Source: Ruminococcaceae bacterium UBA1741 (lineage in GTDB: Bacteria; Bacillota; Clostridia; Oscillospirales; Acutalibacteraceae). From it: DNA of 54,818 nt. Numbering within the stretch: position 1 is the first letter of the stretch; every line of letters starts with the position of its first letter. Below the pieces are notes generated by a model. It searched no databases, was not told the origin of the DNA, and saw nothing but the letters and a program-made list of their open reading frames with translations. Location of the stretch: positions 1 through 54,818 of the forward strand of contig DCHX01000006.1 of the NCBI GenBank assembly GCA_002315685.1. Direction: 5' to 3'. This document shows positions 34,606 through 43,729 of the stretch, one piece after another. A program made the position numbers and the translations under genes.

Positions 34606-35250
34606 ATGGAACTTAAAAAAACTATTGCGAAAGATTTACTTAAAATAAAGGCGGTTTTCTTCCGTCCGCAAGAGCCGTTTACTTGGGCAAGCGGAATTAA
34701 AAGTCCCGTTTATTGCGATAACCGTTTAACCCTTACAAGTGTTGATGTACGACAAGATGTCGAAAACGGTCTTGCAACGCTTATTAAGGAGAACTATCCT
34801 GATGTTGATGTGCTTATGGGCACCTCCACCGCAGGTATCGCACATGCCGCTATCGTAGGCCACTTGCTTAATCTTCCTATGGGATATGTCCGCTCGGGAG
34901 CAAAGGACCACGGCAGACAAAACCAAATTGAAGGTCGCCTCGAAAAAGGACAAAAGGTTGTTGTTGTCGAGGACTTAATTTCAACGGGTGGCAGTGTAAT
35001 TGAGGTTGTAAATGTTCTTCGTGATGCCGGTGCCGAGGTTTTAGGTGTTGTATCTATCTTTACATACGGTATGCAAAAGGGACTTGACCGATTAAACACT
35101 GCAAATGTTAAAAACATTTCGCTTACCGATTTTGACTGTATCGCCGAGGTTGCCGCCGAGGAAGGATATATCGAAAAGGAAGATATTAAAAAGCTTATAG
35201 CATTTAGGAATAACCCATCAGACGAAAGTTGGATAAGTGAAAATAAATGA
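34606..35250 (+). CDS. pyrE: Orotate phosphoribosyltransferase
   Basis: The product is 214 residues with the PRPP-binding motif VVVVEDLISTGGSV (about 122-135) and the orotate-site loop SGAKDHGRQNQIEG. It adds ribose phosphate to orotate. AAGGAGA lies upstream. Its end overlaps pyrB as ATGA. Confidence 0.95.
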   Translation: MELKKTIAKDLLKIKAVFFRPQEPFTWASGIKSPVYCDNRLTLTSVDVRQDVENGLATLIKENYPDVDVLMGTSTAGIAHAAIVGHLLNLPMGYVRSGAKDHGRQNQIEGRLEKGQKVVVVEDLISTGGSVIEVVNVLRDAGAEVLGVVSIFTYGMQKGLDRLNTANVKNISLTDFDCIAEVAAEEGYIEKEDIKKLIAFRNNPSDESWISENK

Positions 35251-36311
35251 GAAGTATAATTGATGTTTTGGATTTAAGTGTAAACGAGCTTGACGAGTTA
35301 ATAAAAACCGCCGAGGATATAATGGAAAACCCCGACAAGTATGCCGAAAAATGCAAAGGCAAACAGTTGGCTACCTTGTTTTTTGAGCCGTCAACAAGAA
35401 CAAGACTCAGCTTTGAGTCGGCTATGCTCGGACTCGGCGGAAGCGTTTTGTCGGTTACGGACGGCGCTACATCCTCGGTTGCAAAGGGCGAATCGGTTGC
35501 GGATACCGTAAAAACGGTTTCTTGCTTTGCCGATATTATCGCTATGCGTCATCCAAAGGAGGGCGCCGCACTTGTAGCTGCGCAAAGCGGAGATATTCCC
35601 GTAATAAATGCGGGAGACGGCGGACACTGTCATCCGACACAAACCCTTGCCGACCTTCTTACAATCCATAAGGAAAAGGGCGGTTTTGACAACCTTACCG
35701 TCGGTTTGTGCGGCGACTTAAAATACGGCAGAACCGTACATTCGCTGATAAATGCTTTGTCGAGATATAACAATGTAAAATTCGTACTTATAGCACCAAA
35801 CGAGCTTAAACTTCCCGAATATGTAAAAAGCGGTGTTATTAAAGCAAACAATTCGGAGTATATTGAAACATCTTCGCTTGAAGAGGCACTGCCTAAGCTT
35901 GACATTCTTTATATGACCCGTATTCAAAGAGAAAGATTTGACGATAAGGACGAGTACGAGCGCCTTAAAGACAGCTATATTTTAGATGCCGAAAAAATGA
36001 AAAAAGCTAAAAGCGACTGCTCGGTTTTGCACCCGCTACCGAGGGTTAATGAAATAAATGCAGATGTTGACAGCGACAGCCGTGCTTGTTACTTTAAGCA
36101 GGTAAAAAACGGAAAGTATATGCGAATGGCGCTTATATTAAAGTTGCTTTTCGACAACTACACCCAAAAGGATGAGGAATACATTACCGATAAAAAATGC
36201 ACAAATGTAAGATGTATTACTTCGGTTGAACGGGGTATCAAGCATAAGTTTATTTTAAGAAAATCCGACAACACCTGCCGTTGTATATACTGCGAAGCTG
36301 AAAACAAATAA
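35247..36311 (+). CDS. pyrB: Aspartate carbamoyltransferase with PyrI-like zinc ribbon
   Basis: The product is 354 residues. Residues 1-305 are a catalytic aspartate carbamoyltransferase (FFEPSTRTRLSFE for carbamoyl phosphate, HPTQTLADLL, HPLPRVNEI). The last ~45 residues add a four-cysteine ribbon, C318-x4-C323 and C346-x2-C349, with the spacing of the zinc domain of the E. coli regulatory chain PyrI (C109, C114, C138, C141, from memory). The N-terminal nucleotide-binding allosteric domain of PyrI is absent. In E. coli that zinc domain makes the contact with the catalytic chain, so here it may stabilise the oligomer without CTP control (inference). It is the last gene of the operon. Confidence 0.93.
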   Translation: MRSIIDVLDLSVNELDELIKTAEDIMENPDKYAEKCKGKQLATLFFEPSTRTRLSFESAMLGLGGSVLSVTDGATSSVAKGESVADTVKTVSCFADIIAMRHPKEGAALVAAQSGDIPVINAGDGGHCHPTQTLADLLTIHKEKGGFDNLTVGLCGDLKYGRTVHSLINALSRYNNVKFVLIAPNELKLPEYVKSGVIKANNSEYIETSSLEEALPKLDILYMTRIQRERFDDKDEYERLKDSYILDAEKMKKAKSDCSVLHPLPRVNEINADVDSDSRACYFKQVKNGKYMRMALILKLLFDNYTQKDEEYITDKKCTNVRCITSVERGIKHKFILRKSDNTCRCIYCEAENK

Positions 36312-36318
36312 GCATTAT

Positions 36319-36354
36319 AAATGGGCTGTAAAACAGAAGTTTTACAGCCCATTT
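36319..36354. terminator. Strong bidirectional terminator
   Basis: A 16-bp perfect stem (36319-36334 with 36339-36354) with an AGAA loop is followed by a short T run on the plus strand. It separates the converging pyr and rnf operons. Confidence 0.85.
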
Positions 36355-36374
36355 TGATATAGAATATTAAAATA

Positions 36375-37151
36375 TTAAACTATCGCTTTTCTCTTGCAGG
36401 CGTCTTTACACTTTCCGCATTTAGTACAAAGCGAATAATCAATAACCGCAATATTATCAACTACCTTGATAGCACCGTTTTCGCAGGTTCTCTCACAAAG
36501 TCCGCAAGCGATACACGAAACAGCGCAAACCTTAACGACATTTGCACCCTTTTGCTTGTTAGAGCAATTAACCCTAACGGTTGTGCCCTTAGGAATAAGG
36601 GAGATAAGTGATTTAGGACAAGCATTTACGCACTTACCGCAACCGACACAAATATCTTCGCAAATAACGGGTTTTCCGTTTTGCATAGTGATAGCACCGA
36701 ACGGACAAGCCTTAAAACAGTCGCCGTAGCCAATACAACCGTATTCACACTCAACCGGTCCTAAATGCACAAGATTAGCGGCAGCACAGCTCATCATACC
36801 GCTGTACAAGTATTTCGTTTTGGTAATTTCTCTGTTTCCGCCGCAGGCAATAAAGGCAACCTTCGGATTTGTGTCTATTTGAACACCCAAAATTTCGGCA
36901 AGCTTTGAAGCCGCCTCCGCTCCGCCGGGAGCGCAAAGATTAGGCTCGGCTTCGCCCTTTGCTATTGCCTCGGAATATCCGTCGCAACCCGAAAATCCAC
37001 AGGCACCGCAGTTAGCACCCGGCAAACATTCTCTAATCTTTTCTTGCTTTTCATCAGTAGGCACACTCATAAATTTAGAGGCAAGTGCAAGTCCCAAACC
37101 GGCAACCAGACCGATTATTGTAACTATAATTACAGGAATAAGTATTTCCAT
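36375..37151 (-). CDS. rnfB: Rnf complex iron-sulfur subunit B
   Basis: The product is 258 residues: an N-terminal membrane helix (about 5-27), the CLPGANCGACGFSGC cluster motif (about 42-57) with a later Cys, and several ferredoxin-type CxxCxxCxxxC clusters up to CTKCGKCKDACKRKAIV at the end. In Rnf it takes electrons from reduced ferredoxin. It is the last gene of rnfCDGEAB, just before the shared terminator, with a 4-bp gap from rnfA. Confidence 0.95.
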   Translation of the reverse strand: MEILIPVIIVTIIGLVAGLGLALASKFMSVPTDEKQEKIRECLPGANCGACGFSGCDGYSEAIAKGEAEPNLCAPGGAEAASKLAEILGVQIDTNPKVAFIACGGNREITKTKYLYSGMMSCAAANLVHLGPVECEYGCIGYGDCFKACPFGAITMQNGKPVICEDICVGCGKCVNACPKSLISLIPKGTTVRVNCSNKQKGANVVKVCAVSCIACGLCERTCENGAIKVVDNIAVIDYSLCTKCGKCKDACKRKAIV

Positions 37152-37155
37152 AGTC

Positions 37156-37740
37156 TTAACCTCCTATTCCCGCAAAGCCCAAGAACGAAAGGGATACAAG
37201 CGCCGCCGCTATAAGCGTAATAGGAAGTCCCTTTAAGAACTCGGGTATGTCAGCCGTTTCAAGTCTTTCTCTGACACCTGCAAAAAGTATCATTGCAAGT
37301 AAAAATCCCGTTCCTGCCGCAAAGGCATTGAAAAGTGATGAAACGAAATCAAGATTATTTTGAACATTCAAAAGAGTAATACCCAAAACAGCACAGTTAG
37401 TAGTAATAAGCGGTAGATAGATACCGAGTGCCTTATAAATAGGCGGTATGTACTTTTTAAGCACAATTTCAATTAACTGAACTATTGCGGCAATTACAAG
37501 AATAAATACCACCGTTTGAAGATAGTTAAGATTATCCTTCAAAATATAAGTATCAATAGGCCAAGTAACTGCGGTAGCGATTACCATAACAAGTGTTACG
37601 GCAATACTCATAGAAAGTGCGGTTTTAACCTTTTTTGAAACTCCCAAAAACGGACAAATGCCGAGGAATTTCGAAAGCACCATATTGTTTGTAAGAATAC
37701 CCGCAAGAAGAATCGAAGTGATAGCCGTTACCTTATTCAT
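37156..37740 (-). CDS. rnfA: Rnf complex membrane subunit A
   Basis: The product is 194 residues with six membrane helices and the RnfA/NqrE pattern (NNMVLSKFLGICPFLGVSKK near the N-terminus, conserved GICPFLG). It is part of the membrane core that couples ferredoxin:NAD electron flow to Na+ or H+ export. It overlaps rnfE by 8 bp. Confidence 0.95.
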   Translation of the reverse strand: MNKVTAITSILLAGILTNNMVLSKFLGICPFLGVSKKVKTALSMSIAVTLVMVIATAVTWPIDTYILKDNLNYLQTVVFILVIAAIVQLIEIVLKKYIPPIYKALGIYLPLITTNCAVLGITLLNVQNNLDFVSSLFNAFAAGTGFLLAMILFAGVRERLETADIPEFLKGLPITLIAAALVSLSFLGFAGIGG

Positions 37741-38434
37741 TTACAACCGCCTCCTTTTCTTCACAAGCACCCTCGTTTGCCTTTTCGCAGAAAGACCTTG
37801 AAGGACAGTTTTCACAGCCTATATGCTCAACTATCTTTTTGCCTTTTTTCTTTGCAAGAGCATTAGAAAGCGATACCAAGATACCGAACACGAAGAAACC
37901 GCCCGGGGGAAGCAGGAAGATTATCATCGGGGTAATATGTCCCGCGGTAACCGTTAGTCCGAAGACAGTACCGTTACCTAAAAACTCTCTTATCATACCC
38001 ATAAGGGTTAGAGTACAGGTAAAGCCTATTCCCATTCCGAGACCGTCTAAAACACTCGGCAATACCGAATTTTTAGAGGCAAACATTTCGGCTCTTGCCA
38101 AAATTATACAGTTTACAACAATTAAAGGCAAGAAAATACCGAGAGATTTATCAATAGAAGGAGCAAATGCCTTAACAAACATTTGAACAACACTTACAAA
38201 TCCCGCAATAATAGTAATAAACGCAGGAATTCTTACCTTATCGGGTATTACCTTGCGAAGCAGTGATATAGCGGCATTAGAGCAAACAAGCACCGCCGTT
38301 GCCGCAAGTCCCATACCGATACCGTTTTTAGCGGCAGTAGTAACCGCTAAGGTAGGACAGGTGCCGAGCACTAAACGAAGGGTAGGATTTTCTTCCAAAA
38401 TTCCGTTAGTAAAATATTTAAGATTCTTTCCCAT
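37733..38434 (-). CDS. rnfE: Rnf complex membrane subunit E with Cys-rich tail
   Basis: The product is 233 residues. The first ~200 are the six-helix RnfE/NqrD core (ENPTLRLVLGTCPTLAVTT, matching the A subunit in the paired half-channel arrangement). The last ~30 form an added cytoplasmic-looking tail with four Cys (GCENCPSRSFCEKANEGAC) and acidic residues. The tail could bind a metal; it is absent from the E. coli protein as I remember it. Overlaps rnfA; adjoins rnfG with no gap. Confidence 0.93.
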   Translation of the reverse strand: MGKNLKYFTNGILEENPTLRLVLGTCPTLAVTTAAKNGIGMGLAATAVLVCSNAAISLLRKVIPDKVRIPAFITIIAGFVSVVQMFVKAFAPSIDKSLGIFLPLIVVNCIILARAEMFASKNSVLPSVLDGLGMGIGFTCTLTLMGMIREFLGNGTVFGLTVTAGHITPMIIFLLPPGGFFVFGILVSLSNALAKKKGKKIVEHIGCENCPSRSFCEKANEGACEEKEAVVNE

Positions 38435-39037
38435 TTACTTTCCCTCGCTTTCCGAAGCTTTAATAACCGCACCGCAGTAATCAAGCGATTTGTTTACGGC
38501 ACTTGTTACCGCTTTTGAAGAAATCGTAGCACCCGTTACGGCATTTATGGTGTTAGCATCCTTTGAGCCGCCGCTCTTTAATACCGAAATGCCTTTTTTA
38601 AGTCCGCCGTACTGCGAATAGAAGCTTTCGTTTGCGGTATTTTGACCGAGTCCCGGAGTTTCGCTTGTAGCATCAAGCACCTTTACCGATTTAACGGTAT
38701 TATCGGTGTTAACAGCACACATAACCTTTACATCTCCGCCGTAGCCTTTTTCGGCAATAACAAATATATATCCTTCTGTTTTGCCGTCCTTTTTAGCCTC
38801 GTAATACTCTATTTTCTCATTTTCGTATGTAACGGATAATTTATCGTAGCTGTCGGCAGTCAAAACTTCTTTCATTGAGTCGTTTTGCGTTTTTGCCTCG
38901 ATTTCAACGATTTTTTCCTTTGTTAATGAGTTTGTAAGACTAAGCGCCAATGTTACAACAATACAAATACAAACCATTACAAAGGTAGGTATTATTATTT
39001 CTTTGTTTTTTGCAAAAAGCTCTTTTATCTTATCCAT
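38435..39037 (-). CDS. rnfG: Rnf complex FMN-binding subunit G
   Basis: The product is 200 residues with one N-terminal membrane helix (about 14-34) and an extracytoplasmic domain carrying the covalent FMN site TGATISS (Thr near 171). It overlaps rnfD by 8 bp and adjoins rnfE. Confidence 0.95.
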   Translation of the reverse strand: MDKIKELFAKNKEIIIPTFVMVCICIVVTLALSLTNSLTKEKIVEIEAKTQNDSMKEVLTADSYDKLSVTYENEKIEYYEAKKDGKTEGYIFVIAEKGYGGDVKVMCAVNTDNTVKSVKVLDATSETPGLGQNTANESFYSQYGGLKKGISVLKSGGSKDANTINAVTGATISSKAVTSAVNKSLDYCGAVIKASESEGK

Positions 39038-39986
39038 TTGACTCAGCCTCCTTTACACCGAAAGGTTTTTTGGCAGTCAGCTTGTCAATATGAGGCACTA
39101 AAATATTCATAAGAATAATCGAGTACGAAACACCCTCGGGAAGATTACCGAATTTTCTTATTACAAATGTTATAAGTCCGCAACCTATACCGAAAATAAG
39201 CTTTCCCCATTTTGTAGCAGGACTTGTCGTATAATCGGTAGCCATAAAGATAGCACCTATCATAAGACCGCCCGTAAGAATTTGATAAAGCATTTCGTTT
39301 ATTGAGCCTGAGAAAATAAGGCTCATAACGGCAACCGTTCCGATAAACGAAAGCGGAATAATCGGCTTAATAACACGACGGGCAACCAAATAAATTCCGC
39401 CGACTAAAAGTAAAAATGCCGATGTTTCACCGATACAACCGCTGTTCATACCGAAAAACAGTTCTTTTACGGTAGGAACGGCAGCACCGGCAATTCCCCT
39501 AACCTCCAACGGTGTAGCACTTGTAACGGTATCAAGCGAAATAGGCTCAACAAAATTCGAAGCACCCGCTAAAAACGAGGGGAAGGATACTAAAAGTATA
39601 ATTCTCGCACCGATAGCAGGGTTTACGAAGTTATAGCCGATACCGCCGAACATTTGCTTTATTACAATTATTGCGGCAAAAGAACCGATGGCCGCAACCC
39701 AAAGAGGAGTTTTAGGCGGAAGATTAAGTCCCAAAAGAAGTCCCGTAACGATAGCCGACAAATCGCCTACCGACTGAGGCTTTTTCAGAATTATGTTCCA
39801 TAAAAATTCAGACAAAAGCGCAGTCAAAACGCAGGTGCAAATTACCGCAGCCGAATAAAGCCCGAACAGGAAGCATCCGTAAACGGCGGCAGGTAAAAGC
39901 GCAATAATTACATCAAACATTATACCGTTTGTGCTGTCGGCGTGTCTGATATGAGGAGAAGAAGAAACGGTTAATAAATCATTCAT
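39030..39986 (-). CDS. rnfD: Rnf complex FMN-binding membrane subunit D
   Basis: The product is 318 residues with about eight to ten membrane helices and the covalent FMN motif TSATPL (Thr about 158). The start at 39986 has AAGGAGGATG in front and shares one base with the rnfC stop (TAATG); a longer frame into rnfC is not needed. Confidence 0.95.
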   Translation of the reverse strand: MNDLLTVSSSPHIRHADSTNGIMFDVIIALLPAAVYGCFLFGLYSAAVICTCVLTALLSEFLWNIILKKPQSVGDLSAIVTGLLLGLNLPPKTPLWVAAIGSFAAIIVIKQMFGGIGYNFVNPAIGARIILLVSFPSFLAGASNFVEPISLDTVTSATPLEVRGIAGAAVPTVKELFFGMNSGCIGETSAFLLLVGGIYLVARRVIKPIIPLSFIGTVAVMSLIFSGSINEMLYQILTGGLMIGAIFMATDYTTSPATKWGKLIFGIGCGLITFVIRKFGNLPEGVSYSIILMNILVPHIDKLTAKKPFGVKEAESNG

Positions 39987-41308
39987 TATTTCATCCTCCT
40001 TACTTCTGCCTTTGCAACCCTCATAACTTGGGTTAAAGGTCTTTTGGCAGGACATACGAAAGAACAGCTTCCGCATTCCATACATAAATTAACATTAAGC
40101 TTCAAATAATCTTCAACATTTGAGCAACGGTTAGCCGTTTCAACCTTTGCAGGGGTAAGTCCCATAGGACAGCTTTCGGCACATCTTCCGCAGCGGATAC
40201 AGGGTGTTACCGTGTCGGGCGCTTTCGATTTCATAACCAAAACCGCATTGGTGCGCTTTTCGACAACACTCTCCTTGTCGGCAATACTGTTACCCATCAT
40301 AGGACCGCCCAAAATAATCTTGTCGGCGTCATCATTAACTCCGCCGCAAAAATCAATAAGCTCAGACACCTTAGTTCCTATCGGAACAGTAACATTTTTA
40401 GGCTCTTTCACGGCAGTACCCTCAACCGTAATCCTCTTGCTTACAAGCGGAATACCCTTTGTAATAAAGCGATACAGCACGCAAAGACTTGTAATATTCA
40501 TTACGATACAACCGACATCGCTCGGTAATTTTCCCGCAGGTAAAACACGGCCTGTTGCCGAATAGATAATCACCTTTTCGGCACCCTGAGGATACTTTGT
40601 AGGCAATTTCATAAGCTTTACCTTATCATCGAAATCTCGCTTATCGGTAGCGATAGCATAAAGATTTTTTATTGCCTTCGGCTTGTTGCCCTCAACACCG
40701 ATTACAACCTTTTCGATTTTCAGTACATCCTTTAACAGATAAATACAATCCACAAGGTCGTTGGGATTTTCCATAGCTTCTCTGTAATCCGAGGTTATGT
40801 ACGGCTCACATTCGGCGGCATTTACCACAAGAGTATCTATTTCGCAGGTTTCGGGATAATTAAGCTTTATATGAGTCGGGAAACCCGCACCGCCGAGACC
40901 TACAAGTCCGCAAAGACGCGCCGCCTTTACAAAATCCTCCTTTGTCTTAATAGGAAATGGCTTTAACTCTTTATCAAGCTCCATCTTTCCGTCGGATTCT
41001 ATCTCGATAAAATCTGTTTTTTTGCCGTCAACATTCCTTGAAACGATAGCAGTTACCTTTCCCGAAACGCTTGAATGTATAGGTGCGCAAACAGGTGCAT
41101 CATTATCGCCGATTTTCGTGCCGACAAACACCTCTTGTCCCACCTCAACGCAAGGCGAACACGGTGCGCCGATATGTTGAGAAAGCGGAATACACACCTT
41201 TTCGGGATTAAAAAAGACCGTTTCAAGCTCCGCCGTGCCTTTAAGGTGAGGCAAGGATATTCCCGAACGAATCTTCTTTATAGGAGATAAGATTCTTTCT
41301 TTTCCCAT
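39986..41308 (-). CDS. rnfC: Rnf complex NADH-binding subunit C
   Basis: The product is 440 residues with an NADH/flavin nucleotide-fold region (GLVGLGGAGFPTHIKL, about 137-152) and two C-terminal 4Fe-4S motifs, CIRCGRCAESCP and CMECGSCSFVCP. It is the NAD-reducing end of Rnf. First gene of the operon; AGGAGG precedes the start. Upstream is AT-rich, but no clear promoter pair could be chosen. Confidence 0.95.
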   Translation of the reverse strand: MGKERILSPIKKIRSGISLPHLKGTAELETVFFNPEKVCIPLSQHIGAPCSPCVEVGQEVFVGTKIGDNDAPVCAPIHSSVSGKVTAIVSRNVDGKKTDFIEIESDGKMELDKELKPFPIKTKEDFVKAARLCGLVGLGGAGFPTHIKLNYPETCEIDTLVVNAAECEPYITSDYREAMENPNDLVDCIYLLKDVLKIEKVVIGVEGNKPKAIKNLYAIATDKRDFDDKVKLMKLPTKYPQGAEKVIIYSATGRVLPAGKLPSDVGCIVMNITSLCVLYRFITKGIPLVSKRITVEGTAVKEPKNVTVPIGTKVSELIDFCGGVNDDADKIILGGPMMGNSIADKESVVEKRTNAVLVMKSKAPDTVTPCIRCGRCAESCPMGLTPAKVETANRCSNVEDYLKLNVNLCMECGSCSFVCPAKRPLTQVMRVAKAEVRRMK

Positions 41309-41406
41309 TTTAGACCTCCTAAAATAATAAATATTTATATTATTTTACTATATATATGCTTTTTTTACAAGTGGATAGTTAAATAATAGACAATCATTTT
41401 TTTGCA

Positions 41407-41439
41407 CAAAAAACCCGCCGATAACAATTTATCGGTGGG
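41407..41439 (-). terminator. Terminator of the maltodextrin operon
   Basis: An 11-bp stem with one G-U pair (CCCGCCGATAA at 41414-41424 with TTATCGGTGGG at 41429-41439) is followed on the minus strand by six T. It lies 10 bp after the malQ stop. Confidence 0.85.
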
Positions 41440-41448
41440 CTTTTAGGT

Positions 41449-42918
41449 TTATCTTTTTGAAATTTTCAAAACTCTGTTAATAAGGTTGTCATCAATATAA
41501 TTTTTTTCTATCCTGAAAGTCCAATTACCCTTAGGAACACCCGGGATATTCATTCTGGCTTCCGTTCCCGACATAAGCCAATCCTGCATAGGAATAATAA
41601 CCGTTTCGGCATTGGATTTCATAGCACCCTCAATAAAATTAAGAGGCACGGGCATACTCTCGGTTTCGGGATATAATTCATCCATCTTTTCCTTTTCGTA
41701 AGGCTCACAACTATTATAAAAGCCGAGCATAGTATCGTTATCGTGGGTTCCCGTGTAGCAAACGCAGTTATTCGGGTAGTTTTTCGGCAGATGAGGGTTA
41801 GTGTCATCCCCCGAAAATCCGAACTGCAACACCTTCATATTCGGAAATCCCGTTTTAGAAACCAAATCCTCCACAAGCGGACTGACGGCACCTAAATCCT
41901 CGGCAATTATCTTCATATTTTTGATGTATTTTTGAGCCGTGTTCCAAAAATCCGTTCCTACGCCGATTTCCCACTTGCCGTTCACCGCATCTTCGCTGCC
42001 GTAGGGAATAGTATAATAATCGGCAAAGGCTCTGAAATGGTCTATACGCACAACATCAAAAACAGAAAAATAATGTTTTAGTCTTTTTATCCACCAATCG
42101 TAGTTATGCTCTCTTAAATACTCGAAATCATAAATCGGGTTGCCCCAAAGCTGACCTGTTTTTGAAAAATAATCGGGAGGCACACCTGCCACTAACGAGG
42201 GCTTAAAGTCTCCGCAAAGCAAAAAGTTTTGCGGGTTTGCCCAAACATCCGCACTGTCGGGCGAAACATAAAAGGGTATATCCCCTATCAGCTTAATATT
42301 CTTTTGCTTCGCATATCTTTTAAGCTCGAAAAGCTGTGCATAAAAGAAATACTGCGATACCTTATGAAATCTTATTTCGTCCGCATTATCTCTTTTAAGC
42401 TCCTCAACGGTTTTTTTGTCCCGTTCCTTAACCTTTTTCGGAAGCATATAAAGAAATTCGGTATTATAGGCTTTAAGCGCCGCCATAAAAGTCGCATAAT
42501 CTTCAAGCCAGTAATCGTTTTCCCGGCAAAAAATTCGGTAATCTTCATTATCGGTATCAAAATTTTCAGTAGCTTTTCTTATAATGGGAAGCTTAAAATT
42601 TCTGACAGCTTCGTAATCTACATCCTTCGGAAAATCAAAGGCACCTATATCACTTGGGGATAAAAGTCCCTCTGTTATTAGAAAATCAAGGTCGATATAA
42701 AGTATTTCACCCGCATAGCAAGAGGGCGACTTATAAGGCGAATTACCCTCTCCCAACGGCACAAGAGGCAATAACTGCCAATATTTTTGTTTTGTTGTTA
42801 CCAAAAAATCAATAAACCTGTAACTTTCAATTCCGAGCGTTCCTATACCGTAATTTGAGGGCAATGACGAAATCGCCAAAAGTATTCCGCTTGACCTACC
42901 GTTATCCCTTAACAGCAC
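41449..42918 (-). CDS. malQ: 4-alpha-glucanotransferase (amylomaltase)
   Basis: The product is 490 residues of glycoside hydrolase family 77: SSGILLAISSLPSNYGIGTLG at the start, the nucleophile in VRIDHFRAF, the acid/base in IAEDLGA and the third Asp in YTGTHDNDT. It disproportionates maltodextrins taken up by the adjacent ABC importer. The start is uncertain: a GTG at 42918 has AGGGAG 9 bp upstream and is chosen; a TTG at 42927 would sit directly on that site. It overlaps the end of the permease gene by 17 bp. Confidence 0.93.
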   Translation of the reverse strand: MLLRDNGRSSGILLAISSLPSNYGIGTLGIESYRFIDFLVTTKQKYWQLLPLVPLGEGNSPYKSPSCYAGEILYIDLDFLITEGLLSPSDIGAFDFPKDVDYEAVRNFKLPIIRKATENFDTDNEDYRIFCRENDYWLEDYATFMAALKAYNTEFLYMLPKKVKERDKKTVEELKRDNADEIRFHKVSQYFFYAQLFELKRYAKQKNIKLIGDIPFYVSPDSADVWANPQNFLLCGDFKPSLVAGVPPDYFSKTGQLWGNPIYDFEYLREHNYDWWIKRLKHYFSVFDVVRIDHFRAFADYYTIPYGSEDAVNGKWEIGVGTDFWNTAQKYIKNMKIIAEDLGAVSPLVEDLVSKTGFPNMKVLQFGFSGDDTNPHLPKNYPNNCVCYTGTHDNDTMLGFYNSCEPYEKEKMDELYPETESMPVPLNFIEGAMKSNAETVIIPMQDWLMSGTEARMNIPGVPKGNWTFRIEKNYIDDNLINRVLKISKR

Positions 42919-43729
42919 CTGCCGCAACTCCCTTAATAATATATTTTTGGCAAGTGAGATAAAAAATCACCACGGGAACGATAGCCAATACAAGCATAGC
43001 CATCATAGCGCCCATATCAATAGAGCCGTAACCGCCTTTAAGATACTGAACGGCAATAGGTATGGTTTTATAGTCGCTTCCGATTACCAGATAAGGCAAA
43101 AGGTAGTCGTTCCATATCCACATAGTATTGAGTATTGCCACAGTAATTGCGGTAGGCTTTAATATCGGAAAAACAACCTGCCAAAAGGTTTGAAACGCAT
43201 TACAGCCGTCAATAGTTGCGGCTTCTTCAATACCGAGCGGTACCGATTTAATAAATCCGCAAAACATAAAGACCGAAAGCCCTGCGCCGAACCCTAAATA
43301 TATTAGTATAATTCCAAGCGGATTGTCAAGTCCCAATACATTAGCCATTTTTGACATTGTAAACATTACCATTTGAAAGGGCACTATCATAGAAAACACG
43401 AACATATAATATATAACCGAGCAAATCTTTGATTTTACCCTTACTATAAACCACGCAGTCATAGAGGTAAATATTATTATTACCGCAACCGACACTACCG
43501 TTATGAAAGCCGACCATAAAAACGCCGACCAAAAGCCCGTGTTTTTGACACCCTCAGTATAGTTTTCGAGTCCTACAAAGGTTTCTTTTGTCGGGAATAC
43601 AAATGGTGTTTGGCTTATTGAAAATTTTCCCTTAAATGAGTTCATAAGGACAATAGCCACGGGAGCCATAAAGACTGCCGCAACTATTGTGAGAATAAAA
43701 ATCCATATTATTTGAGCTTTTTTCTGCAT
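42902..43729 (-). CDS. Sugar ABC transporter permease, MalG type
   Basis: The product is 275 residues with six membrane helices and the EAA loop for the ATPase contact, GIEEAATIDGCNAFQTFWQVVFP (conserved EAA---G at about 175-186). It is the second permease of a carbohydrate importer. No ATPase gene is in the operon; such importers often share one MsmK-type ATPase encoded elsewhere. Confidence 0.92.
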   Translation of the reverse strand: MQKKAQIIWIFILTIVAAVFMAPVAIVLMNSFKGKFSISQTPFVFPTKETFVGLENYTEGVKNTGFWSAFLWSAFITVVSVAVIIIFTSMTAWFIVRVKSKICSVIYYMFVFSMIVPFQMVMFTMSKMANVLGLDNPLGIILIYLGFGAGLSVFMFCGFIKSVPLGIEEAATIDGCNAFQTFWQVVFPILKPTAITVAILNTMWIWNDYLLPYLVIGSDYKTIPIAVQYLKGGYGSIDMGAMMAMLVLAIVPVVIFYLTCQKYIIKGVAAGAVKG

